A stretch of 40,839 nucleotides of DNA, taken from positions 1-40,839 of IMG/VR virus record IMGVR_UViG_3300045923_000052; one strand, 5' to 3'. Positions within the stretch are counted from its first letter, which is position 1, and each line of letters opens with the position of its first letter. The notes under the pieces are model-generated. The model was not told the DNA's origin. It did no database searches and saw nothing but the letters and a program-made list of their open reading frames with translations. The DNA is from a virus. Both the position numbers and the translations under genes were made by a program. Positions 5,550 to 11,583 of this stretch are shown here, one piece after another.

Positions 5550-6485
5550 TTAAAATAAATCATTTGCAATCCCATTTACCCAGTCATCGTTTGTAGAATT
5601 AGCTTTGACTGGGGTTTTAATATTCTTCACCCATTCTGCATTCAGCGTACTCCACCCCCTAATTAACATAGTCTCAAACGCTTCTATAGCATTCACACAC
5701 TTCGATAATTCAAGATTCAAATGATGCCAAACCCTAGCCGTAACTAAAGCACGCTTTGCACGTCTAGCCGTTAACCATTCTTCCAACATGTCATCAGGAA
5801 TATTATGTGGATTGGATTCTACTAGCTGCTCGCGCTTAAGTGAACCTGATTTAGATGTCTTCCTGGCTAACTTGGGTTTTTCCGGTAAAGGGTACAATGT
5901 TTCGGGGTACTCATAATCTGTGTTCAAGGTACTGGTCTTATGATCTTGATTATTGTTTAAATTTTGTTCAGTTGAGATATATGTATCATGATGAAAAGAA
6001 TGCTGAAAAGATTGTTGATCTATTAGTATGTCGTTTTCTGGACGGGTGAGTCCAGAATCTGGACGGGTGAGTCCAGATTCTGGACGGGTGTCTTGAGATT
6101 GTACACCAGTATCGTTTTCTGGATGGGTGTTATTTTGAGTATCTATTTGTTTAAAATATAGATAATCTCTAGCTACTAAAAAAGCATTTACTTTTCCTCT
6201 TTTGTGATTTTGATAATTTATACGTTTGATTATGAAATGAGAAAATTCTAATTTATTAAGAGAATCAAATATTTTGGCGCGACTTAATTTGGTTATATTC
6301 ATGATATGCTGGATTGATAATTCAACTTCACTGCATCGTTTTGAATAATCGCTTTCAAAACGTATTGCCATATAGATTTTTAATTCATTACCTGTCAGTT
6401 GCTGGAATATATCTTCATCTATCATTATGTAACGTGAATTTATAGATCTAACTGCAATAACATCATTGTTATTTTTTTCATTCAT
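5550..6485 (-). CDS. Replication initiator, lambda O-like
   Basis: 311 residues. The N-terminus (about 20-110) has a winged-helix pattern (LTGNELKIYMAIRFESD, IQHIMNITKLSRAKIFDSLNKLE), as in phage initiators that bind iterons. The middle is low complexity and contains TRPESGL-type seven-residue repeats encoded by 21-bp DNA repeats, the probable origin. The C-terminal part (about 230-290) is helical with W-H and GW residues and presumably contacts the loader encoded next. ATG 6485 has AAGGA seven bases upstream. Confidence 0.75.
   Translation of the reverse strand: MNEKNNNDVIAVRSINSRYIMIDEDIFQQLTGNELKIYMAIRFESDYSKRCSEVELSIQHIMNITKLSRAKIFDSLNKLEFSHFIIKRINYQNHKRGKVNAFLVARDYLYFKQIDTQNNTHPENDTGVQSQDTRPESGLTRPDSGLTRPENDILIDQQSFQHSFHHDTYISTEQNLNNNQDHKTSTLNTDYEYPETLYPLPEKPKLARKTSKSGSLKREQLVESNPHNIPDDMLEEWLTARRAKRALVTARVWHHLNLELSKCVNAIEAFETMLIRGWSTLNAEWVKNIKTPVKANSTNDDWVNGIANDLF
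6037..6129. repeat. Iterons in the initiator gene: putative origin
   Basis: TCTGGACGGGTG occurs at 6037, 6058 and 6079 (21-bp period) and as TCTGGATGGGTG at 6118. Between copies GTCCAGA-A-TCTGGAC forms an inverted repeat. The first two units are full 21-bp direct repeats. AT-rich sequence follows at 6130-6250. Iterons inside the initiator gene beside an AT-rich unwinding region are the lambda origin arrangement. The same DNA encodes a seven-residue protein repeat, so protein-level selection is an alternative. Confidence 0.65.
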
Positions 6486-6501
6486 GGTAAAATCCTTTTG
6501 A

Positions 6502-6531
6502 TTTATATTGTTTATATTTCATGATAGTCAA
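6502..6531 (-). promoter_or_regulatory. Possible promoter for the initiator operon
   Basis: On the - strand, -35 TTGACT (6526-6531), 18-bp spacer and -10 TATAAA (6502-6507). It would start transcription about 10 nt before the initiator gene's ATG. A second extended -10, TGTATAAT, lies at 6589-6596 without a good -35. Confidence 0.4.
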
Positions 6532-6599
6532 TTTAAATTTATAAAACATCGTTATATATATCACGTTAGAATGTTTTAAAATAAGTAAATTATACATCC

Positions 6600-6634
6600 T
6601 TGAAAGTACCTCCTAAGTTTGAAAGATACGTCCT
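6600..6634. repeat. Imperfect direct repeat before the terminator
   Basis: TTGAAAGTACCTCCT (6600-6614) and TTGAAAGATACGTCCT (6619-6634) are near copies placed head to tail just upstream of the terminator at 6646. They may be protein sites or repeated seed regions of a small RNA. Confidence 0.4.
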
Positions 6635-6645
6635 TGTTAGATTGC

Positions 6646-6676
6646 AAAGCCCTGTAGAAATATAGGGCTTTTTTTT
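6646..6676 (+). terminator. Intrinsic terminator, + strand
   Basis: AAAGCCCT (6646-6653) pairs with AGGGCTTT (6664-6671), followed by a run of T to 6676. No + coding gene precedes it; the gene upstream is leftward. It therefore implies an unannotated + transcript of 50-150 nt, possibly antisense to the initiator leader. Confidence 0.7.
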
Positions 6677-6694
6677 ATTTACAAGTATTGCAAT

Positions 6695-6711
6695 ATTCAA
6701 ATAGGTTGATA
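6695..6711. promoter_or_regulatory. Degenerate fourth operator
   Basis: ATTCAA-ATAGG-TTGATA matches the TATCAA-N5-TTGATA pattern with a changed left half. It lies upstream of the initiator gene, so the same regulator could act here, but no good promoter overlaps it. Confidence 0.3.
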
Positions 6712-6772
6712 TACTTTCAGACATGTTTTTGCCCTCTTCTTCAGGGTGAAAATTTCAAAGCGCTACGCGCAA

Positions 6773-6802
6773 CCGTGATAGATAGGCGAATATCTATCAC
6801 GG
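6773..6802. promoter_or_regulatory. Perfect 12-bp inverted repeat
   Basis: CCGTGATAGATA (6773-6784), a 6-base loop GGCGAA, and TATCTATCACGG (6791-6802). It is GC-clamped and unlike the AT-rich surroundings. A TATAAT at 6813-6818 just downstream suggests an operator over a rightward promoter for the ORF at 6839. No T run follows, so it is not a simple terminator. The rest of 6486-6838 holds no convincing gene. Confidence 0.5.
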
Positions 6803-6838
6803 GATTCTAATTTATAATACACGTAAGATCAAACAGTT

Positions 6839-7024
6839 ATGTTTAAAACAGATGTAGAAATATCAGTTATGATCTTTAAAGCAGCATTAGCAAATAATAT
6901 GCCCGCATCCATCATCGCTTTACATTGTATCAACGAACAAGATTACAAAGAATTACAAAATGGAACCATGACACAAGAAATATTAAATCTTCAGATTAAC
7001 ATTAGAAAAAATTCTTTAATTTAA
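6839..7024 (+). CDS. Small hypothetical ORF facing the early operon
   Basis: 61 residues (MFKTDVEISVMIFKAALANN at the start), no recognised domain. It is transcribed against the neighbouring leftward genes and its end overlaps that of the gene at 7016 by 9 nt. A TATAAT at 6813 and the inverted repeat at 6773 may control it. The ribosome site is poor. Chance ORF remains possible. Confidence 0.4.
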   Translation: MFKTDVEISVMIFKAALANNMPASIIALHCINEQDYKELQNGTMTQEILNLQINIRKNSLI

Positions 7025-7207
7025 ATCAGGATAGGCTTCTTTTATTTTACTATCTAAAGTTTTAAATTTTTCTTTTAATTCTTCAATTCTTTCATTCATT
7101 AATTTATTTTTATAACTTTTGATTATTATTCCTTTAATGCCATAACCCACTATAAAACCACTTAACCAATAACAAATAATTGCAGAAAATTGTAATAAAT
7201 AACGCAT
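7016..7207 (-). CDS. Small membrane protein with coiled-coil tail
   Basis: 63 residues: one membrane helix (LLQFSAIICYWLSGFIVGYG) followed by a basic, coiled-coil-like cytoplasmic tail (NERIEELKEKFKTLDSKIKE). Its start overlaps the stop of the upstream gene by one base (TAATG). It is the last gene of the Cro-led cluster. Function unknown. Confidence 0.55.
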   Translation of the reverse strand: MRYLLQFSAIICYWLSGFIVGYGIKGIIIKSYKNKLMNERIEELKEKFKTLDSKIKEAYPDLN

Positions 7208-7599
7208 TATAATAATCCTCTATTTATTTGTTCATTGATAGATATCTCAATTGTTTTACGGCATTGTTCTTCATCAAACATACCTATATGACAATATTTT
7301 AAATCAATATTTAATTCTTTAGCCAACCATGTATATGCTTCTGTTCTTGACATAGAATTAGATGTCCATAAACGATCAAATGCATTATGGGCATTATGAC
7401 GTATAATCCGTAATAATGGTTTTGCAAGACTTCCTAAAGGTTTATTATCTGATGTTTTATGAGTACCAACATATGCATTGCATGATTTACATAACCAAAA
7501 ACGTAATTTTTTTAAATCCTGACTATTCGGATAAATAATGTCACCACCTACTAATGCAGCAACATTATTACAATATTGACATATTACTTCTTTATTCAT
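7207..7599 (-). CDS. DUF3268 zinc-ribbon protein
   Basis: 130 residues matching the DUF3268 pattern: C7-x2-C10 in ICQYC, C37-x2-C40 in LCKSC followed by NAYVGTH, then PLGSLA, LRIIRHNAHNAFDRLW, EAYTWLAKELNI, CHIGMFDEEQC. The four cysteines form a zinc ribbon. The family is common in phages and prophages and its role is unknown. It overlaps the upstream gene by 8 nt. Confidence 0.8.
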   Translation of the reverse strand: MNKEVICQYCNNVAALVGGDIIYPNSQDLKKLRFWLCKSCNAYVGTHKTSDNKPLGSLAKPLLRIIRHNAHNAFDRLWTSNSMSRTEAYTWLAKELNIDLKYCHIGMFDEEQCRKTIEISINEQINRGLL

Positions 7600-7804
7600 C
7601 TTCTAATAATTCCAAACTATCGGCTTCAATTTCTACATCATAAAAATCAGTGTTTTTAAAAGCTATAGGCAATTCTTCGTGTGCTTGTTTTGAACAAATC
7701 TCAAACCATTTACCGTTATTAAATTCTTGTTCTGATAATTCTACTTCAAAATCTACTCTTACCGTGAAATAAGCTTCACCGCTATATCTTTGTTTTTCAT
7801 TCAT
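7592..7804 (-). CDS. Small acidic hypothetical protein
   Basis: 70 residues from ATG 7804, preferred over 7831 because GAGGG lies 8 bases upstream and the start then overlaps the previous stop by 8 nt (ATGAATGA). Sequence GEAYFTVRVDFEVELSEQEF suggests a beta-rich fold; the end is LELLEDE. No known family. Confidence 0.55.
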   Translation of the reverse strand: MNEKQRYSGEAYFTVRVDFEVELSEQEFNNGKWFEICSKQAHEELPIAFKNTDFYDVEIEADSLELLEDE

Positions 7805-8021
7805 GTTCCATTCCCTCTTTGTTATTTGCATTGCGTAGGGTATTTAAATGATTGTTCAAGCACTCTAATAAATTTGGATCGTTTTCTAACGCAATTAATT
7901 CTATAAGTTTACAAATTAGATTCAAAATGGAATCAATTCTGTTATCAAAAACATTTCCGATCACCATAAAGTAAGGTTCATTATCCTTTAACATTTCTGC
8001 ACTAACTTTAAAATCATTCAT
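7797..8021 (-). CDS. Small hypothetical protein
   Basis: 74 residues (MNDFKVSAEMLKDNEPYFMV at the start, then a helical LNLICKLIELIALENDPNLL). No recognised domain. It is joined to both neighbours by 8-nt ATGAATGA overlaps, so it is part of a tightly coupled array. Confidence 0.55.
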   Translation of the reverse strand: MNDFKVSAEMLKDNEPYFMVIGNVFDNRIDSILNLICKLIELIALENDPNLLECLNNHLNTLRNANNKEGMEHE

Positions 8022-8262
8022 TCATTACCTTCCTTGTTTCCGGTTTATTACCACATTTAATACAAATAGGTTGCAGCGATCCACTATCATTATTAAAAAT
8101 AACTGTAGCTTTAAATTCATGATCACAATAATTATCAATCATGTCATACACTTTTTTTTGCATATGTTGCACTACTTCTGATTTATAACAGGTATTGTTT
8201 TCCATAAAAGAACCAATAATAACAGCCAAAATATATAGTTCTTCTTGGGTGAAGTTATCCAT
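8014..8262 (-). CDS. Zinc-knuckle mini-protein, paralogue C
   Basis: 82 residues. MDNFTQEELYILAVI, MIDNYCDHEF and CIKCGNKPE parallel the two + strand genes at 2596 and 2803, so the family has three members in this genome on two opposing operons. An insertion (VIFNNDSGSLQPI) separates the YCDH and CIKC ligands. ATGGATAA overlap couples it to the gene upstream. Confidence 0.6.
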   Translation of the reverse strand: MDNFTQEELYILAVIIGSFMENNTCYKSEVVQHMQKKVYDMIDNYCDHEFKATVIFNNDSGSLQPICIKCGNKPETRKVMNE

Positions 8263-8497
8263 CGGTTAATCTCCACTTCTTACAATACAAATTAAAAATT
8301 CCGTCTTCTAAATTTTTATGCATGCCTGTTAGGTATAAAGGATCTGTATTATTCACATACCTATTAAATTTTTCCCATAAATAATCAGGACTCATATTTA
8401 AAATATAATTCAATTCTATAGTAGGTGCTTCAGCAAATATAATAATTAAAAAAGTCATAATGCTTTTTATTTTATCTACATCATAATTTTCATTCAT
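8255..8497 (-). CDS. Small hypothetical protein
   Basis: 80 residues. A hydrophobic helix (IMTFLIIIFAEAPTIEL) sits near the start and a YLWEKFNRYVNN segment follows. No recognised family. Overlaps both neighbours by 8 nt. Confidence 0.5.
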   Translation of the reverse strand: MNENYDVDKIKSIMTFLIIIFAEAPTIELNYILNMSPDYLWEKFNRYVNNTDPLYLTGMHKNLEDGIFNLYCKKWRLTDG

Positions 8498-8738
8498 CTT
8501 CTAATTCACTTTTTAATCTATCAATTAATAGATATAATTGGTTTATAGCTTCTTCTTTGGAATGATAAGCAGAATAAGTAGGTACTTCTAAACGTCCATG
8601 TTCATAATTACAAATCAACACATCATTAGAAATTTCATCAGGTATAATAAAATCTATATCTAAGTCATGAATATTCTTTGCTTGACAACTACTATCATAG
8701 AAAAAATGATATTTATCACCTTTTTTAAATTGTCTCAT
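8490..8738 (-). CDS. Small hypothetical protein
   Basis: 82 residues: MRQFKKGDKYHFFYDSSCQA at the start, then a beta-rich middle and a C-terminal helix ending ELEDE. No recognised family. The ATGA start overlaps the gene upstream; the 3' end carries the GAAGATGAATGA junction. Confidence 0.55.
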   Translation of the reverse strand: MRQFKKGDKYHFFYDSSCQAKNIHDLDIDFIIPDEISNDVLICNYEHGRLEVPTYSAYHSKEEAINQLYLLIDRLKSELEDE

Positions 8739-8935
8739 TTATTTAAAACCTCATCTTTTAATGCTATTAAACATTCGCTAATTATTCGAAAAGCTCGTAT
8801 AGATACTAAAGGATCGTGCGCAGAATCCATCAAAGATTGTAATTGAGCAAACGATCTCACAACAGCTCGAGAACTATGCTCCTCTTTAAATCTTCGTAAT
8901 TCTTCTAATTCCTTCTTTTCATCCTTTGTCAGCAT
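8735..8935 (-). CDS. Small coiled-coil protein
   Basis: 66 residues, helical throughout, with a charged start (LTKDEKKELEELRRFKEEHS) and an amphipathic second half (IRAFRIISECLIALKDEV). It overlaps the Cro-like gene by 17 nt. No family recognised; a helical regulator or accessory protein is possible. Confidence 0.55.
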   Translation of the reverse strand: MLTKDEKKELEELRRFKEEHSSRAVVRSFAQLQSLMDSAHDPLVSIRAFRIISECLIALKDEVLNK

Positions 8936-9128
8936 CTATTGAAACCTTTTTTAAATGCAGCAAACTTGCCTTTAATACACCACCCGTTCGTTTCTCAATA
9001 ACTTGCTGAGATTCAATAGGTATGTATCCTTGTTTTTTCCAATTATAAGGAGCACCTGCACTAAACCCTCCGTCTTTCGATACCTTATAAGCTGTACCGT
9101 AAAACTTAATCACTTCATCATATGTCAT
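8919..9128 (-). CDS. Cro-like helix-turn-helix regulator
   Basis: 69 residues. The arrangement YDEVIKFYGTAYKVSKDG, then YNWKKQGYIP, then SQQVIEKRTGGVLKAS is that of Cro/YdaS-type single-domain repressors: short helices, a recognition helix followed by W-x-x-x-G-x-I-P, and a C-terminal helix. It is the first gene of the leftward early operon and faces the divergent promoters at 9156-9199, the classic position for autoregulation. It is the only clear regulator in the window, hence the best candidate ligand of the TTGATA-type operators. Confidence 0.8.
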   Translation of the reverse strand: MTYDEVIKFYGTAYKVSKDGGFSAGAPYNWKKQGYIPIESQQVIEKRTGGVLKASLLHLKKVSIDADKG

Positions 9129-9155
9129 AGTTCATTTTCCTTTTCTTATAAGATT

Positions 9156-9184
9156 AATATATCACACCTATTGATATACATCAA
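9156..9184 (-). promoter_or_regulatory. Leftward early promoter
   Basis: On the - strand: -35 TTGATG (9179-9184), 17-bp spacer, extended -10 TGATATATT with TATATT at 9156-9161. It drives the Cro-like gene. Its -35 is inside the shared operator. Confidence 0.75.
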
Positions 9185-9199
9185 ATAAATTGATATAAT
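9171..9199 (+). promoter_or_regulatory. Rightward early promoter
   Basis: -35 TTGATA (9171-9176), 17-bp spacer, extended -10 TGATATAAT with TATAAT at 9194-9199. It drives the recombination operon from 9248. It is almost base-for-base the design seen at 1154 and 40712. Confidence 0.8.
9179..9195. promoter_or_regulatory. Operator shared by divergent early promoters
   Basis: CATCAA-ATAAA-TTGATA covers the -35 of the leftward promoter and the -10 of the rightward one, so one bound dimer could silence both. An overlapping TTGAT-N4-ATCAA symmetry at 9171-9184 may be a second site. Confidence 0.6.
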
Positions 9200-9247
9200 T
9201 GTTGCGTGATTATAAATAACGATTTTTAAATTACTTAAGGATATATA

Positions 9248-9772
9248 ATGTCAAACGATGAATTTCCAGATTTAGACAATGATAATATTGTCAATGATTT
9301 AATTGCTCATATAAAAATGTGTGCGCATGAAATTAAACAATATTCCAATGCTAAAGAACAAAGCGAGCATAAGTTAAAAGAAATTTTTAAACATGAGAAA
9401 AACGGATCTTCTACCTATAAAACAAATAATCATAAAATTACAATTACAACCGGACTTAATTATAAGTTAAATATTAAAAAGTATTTGTCTTTATTAGATG
9501 CACCTGAAAAAATAGATCCTAAATTTGAATTAGTAAAGCAAGTAACTACTTATGAATTAAATAAGACTGCTATTAAAGATTTAGACTATTTCGGATCGAA
9601 TCAAGATAAATATTTGAAATCTTTATTTATCGAAGAATCTCCTAAAAAATTACATATAAAACTAGAGGATATAAAAAGTGTCGATCAAAGCATTGATAGT
9701 CATGTTGGGTATGTTGATGGTGACGGAGTATTCACCCCCACCCACGCCAACAATAACCTATCTGGTGTATAA
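9248..9772 (+). CDS. Early protein of unknown function
   Basis: 174 residues, acidic N-terminus (MSNDEFPDLDNDN), then a helical section (IKMCAHEIKQYSNAKEQSEH) and a section with beta strands (HKITITTGLNYKLNIKKYL). First gene behind the rightward promoter, AAGGA ribosome site six bases before ATG. Its place ahead of the Sak4-like ATPase and SSB suggests a part in phage recombination or host-nuclease control, but I recognise no family. Confidence 0.6.
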   Translation: MSNDEFPDLDNDNIVNDLIAHIKMCAHEIKQYSNAKEQSEHKLKEIFKHEKNGSSTYKTNNHKITITTGLNYKLNIKKYLSLLDAPEKIDPKFELVKQVTTYELNKTAIKDLDYFGSNQDKYLKSLFIEESPKKLHIKLEDIKSVDQSIDSHVGYVDGDGVFTPTHANNNLSGV

Positions 9773-9837
9773 CGAGGAATCCGTAGATAGTTATGGTTAT
9801 CCATACATTTACGGTGATATGGCTTTCAAAGAGATAT

Positions 9838-10650
9838 ATGACGATGAATAACGAACAAGATGAACAACCCAAACAATCAATTTTAGATTTTATTACAACT
9901 TCTAAACCTGAAGCACCTAGAATAACTATTTATGGTGTTCCTGGTATTGGTAAAACAACTCTAGCAAGTACGTTTCCCGATCCACTATTCATATTAACCG
10001 AAAAAAATGGCCTTATGAATTGCAAGCATTTACCGATCGTTTTAAGTTATGGTGATTTATGGGGCATTCTAAATGATTTACTTTCTGTTGATACATTGCC
10101 TTTTAAAACATTAGTTCTTGATACTGTCAGTAAACTAGATGAATTGGTAATTGATAGGACTTTAGAAAAAAGCCCTCTAGTAAAAGGTAAAGATGGAAAG
10201 ATGCGAAAACCTGGAACTATAGCAGAAGCATGGGGAGGTTATGGTGCGGGCTTTGAAAAAGCTGCATCCTTGCACAGGGCTTTAAAAATGAAATTTGATA
10301 TGTTTCAGGATAAAGGTATTACAGTTGTTTATATCGCACATTCGGAAATACGAAAATATAAGTCACCAGAATCAGAGGATTATGACATTATTTCTATCAA
10401 AATGAACGCTGATAAATCACGTACTGTTTATATAGATGATGTGGATGCTGTACTTTATTGTAAAGAGAAAGCATCAGTTATTGAAACGGATTCTAAAAGA
10501 AATATTGTTAAAAGTTCTGGTGAGAGAATTATTTCAGGATCGTGTAATTCTGTTTATGTATCTAAAAATAGATTTGCCTTCCCCAAAGAATTGCCCATGA
10601 ATTTTGAAGCATTGTCAAAATTTATACCATTTTATTCGGAGAATGTATAA
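9838..10650 (+). CDS. Sak4-like RecA-fold ATPase (AAA_24)
   Basis: 270 residues from ATG 9838 (AAAGAG just upstream); a longer frame from 9793 lacks a ribosome site. Walker A is GVPGIGKTT (33-41), Walker B is TLVLDT near residue 97, and a later VVYIAHSE matches the sensor region of the AAA_24 / Sak4 group. Sak4 proteins are compact RecA-related ATPases that, with a phage SSB, anneal or pair single strands. The SSB gene two positions downstream fits that partnership. Likely cytosolic, early. Confidence 0.8.
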   Translation: MTMNNEQDEQPKQSILDFITTSKPEAPRITIYGVPGIGKTTLASTFPDPLFILTEKNGLMNCKHLPIVLSYGDLWGILNDLLSVDTLPFKTLVLDTVSKLDELVIDRTLEKSPLVKGKDGKMRKPGTIAEAWGGYGAGFEKAASLHRALKMKFDMFQDKGITVVYIAHSEIRKYKSPESEDYDIISIKMNADKSRTVYIDDVDAVLYCKEKASVIETDSKRNIVKSSGERIISGSCNSVYVSKNRFAFPKELPMNFEALSKFIPFYSENV

Positions 10651-10955
10651 TGCATAAACACGAACAACTTGAGATAGATTTTATAACAGAAGTAACAAAC
10701 AAAATGATAAATGTATTTTTATGCGCATATGATAATCCGAAATATCAAAAAATGTTATTAGAGCATACATCTTGTATAACTAAATCTGTCGTTTCATCTA
10801 TTGGTGGAACGCTTCTTCATAACTTTTGCAAAGTAAATACTAATAACGATCATGAATACGCAGAATTATTTCAAAAAATGTTAAATAATGTTGCACAAAA
10901 TATTGCATACGGTGCATTGGAAGAATTAAATAAAAACAAACGTGAGGTACATTAA
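10650..10955 (+). CDS. Small hypothetical protein in recombination operon
   Basis: 101 residues, helical, starting on the last base of the previous stop (TAATG). Contains FLCAYDNPKYQKMLLEH and later ELFQKMLNNVAQNIAYGALEE. No family recognised. Sitting between the ATPase and SSB genes, it probably belongs to the same complex or pathway. Confidence 0.55.
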   Translation: MHKHEQLEIDFITEVTNKMINVFLCAYDNPKYQKMLLEHTSCITKSVVSSIGGTLLHNFCKVNTNNDHEYAELFQKMLNNVAQNIAYGALEELNKNKREVH

Positions 10956-11525
10956 ATGAGTTTTTTTACAAGCAGAACAGGTAAAGAGATAACAGGAAGC
11001 GAAGAAAATTCGTTTACTAGTAATTTCAGATCGCTACCCGATAATACCCAAGCAGTTGCCATGATTAAATCGTTTAAAGAAAATGAATATCTAGGTGATA
11101 AATTTTATCAAATAATATGGAAATTATTAGACGGAGACTTTGCCAATTCAGAAGTTAAACAAAGTATTCGGGTTTTTGATGCAGATGATTATAAAGCACA
11201 AACCGCATTAAATATGATGTTTAGAATATTTAAATTATGTAATCACACCAAAGAATATACGAACCCACCGACTAATGAAGATCTCGCAGAATTACGAGGA
11301 TGTATCTTATCAATTAAAATTGGTAACGGAATAATTGGTGATCGAGATACAACCTGGGTTCGTGAAGTATGGAAAGAGGGAGAAATAGAAACATGCACCG
11401 GAGAAACAAAAATAGTAACCAGCGCACCCTCACAAACATCTCATGATAGAGAACCCATGGATAGTGCGTTATCACGCAACGCACAAGCAAAACAATCAGC
11501 CCCTGATGACGACATTCCATTTTAA
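10956..11525 (+). CDS. Phage single-strand-binding protein (DUF669-like)
   Basis: 189 residues. The central region (FTSNFRSLPDNTQAVAMIKS, YQIIWKLLDGDFANSEVKQS, LNMMFRIF) is the DUF669 pattern, an OB-fold ssDNA-binding family usually placed beside Sak/Sak4 genes. A disordered tail (about 150-183) ends in DDDIPF, identical to the C-terminal tip of gammaproteobacterial SSB that docks host replication and repair proteins. It directly follows the preceding gene. Confidence 0.85.
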   Translation: MSFFTSRTGKEITGSEENSFTSNFRSLPDNTQAVAMIKSFKENEYLGDKFYQIIWKLLDGDFANSEVKQSIRVFDADDYKAQTALNMMFRIFKLCNHTKEYTNPPTNEDLAELRGCILSIKIGNGIIGDRDTTWVREVWKEGEIETCTGETKIVTSAPSQTSHDREPMDSALSRNAQAKQSAPDDDIPF

Positions 11526-11531
11526 ATTTTA

Positions 11532-11562
11532 AACATGTTGCATTAATTTATTGCAACATGTT
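11532..11562 (+). promoter_or_regulatory. Hairpin between SSB and helicase genes
   Basis: AACATGTTGCA (11532-11542) pairs with TGCAACATGTT (11552-11562), an 11-bp stem with a 9-nt loop. No T tract follows. It probably marks an attenuation or mRNA-processing point that lets SSB exceed helicase expression. Confidence 0.5.
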
Positions 11563-11583
11563 ATTGCTTAAGATAAGGATATT

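Noticed and set aside
6037-6129. CRISPR array
   Set aside because: Repeats are contiguous 21-bp units in a coding frame without unique spacers.
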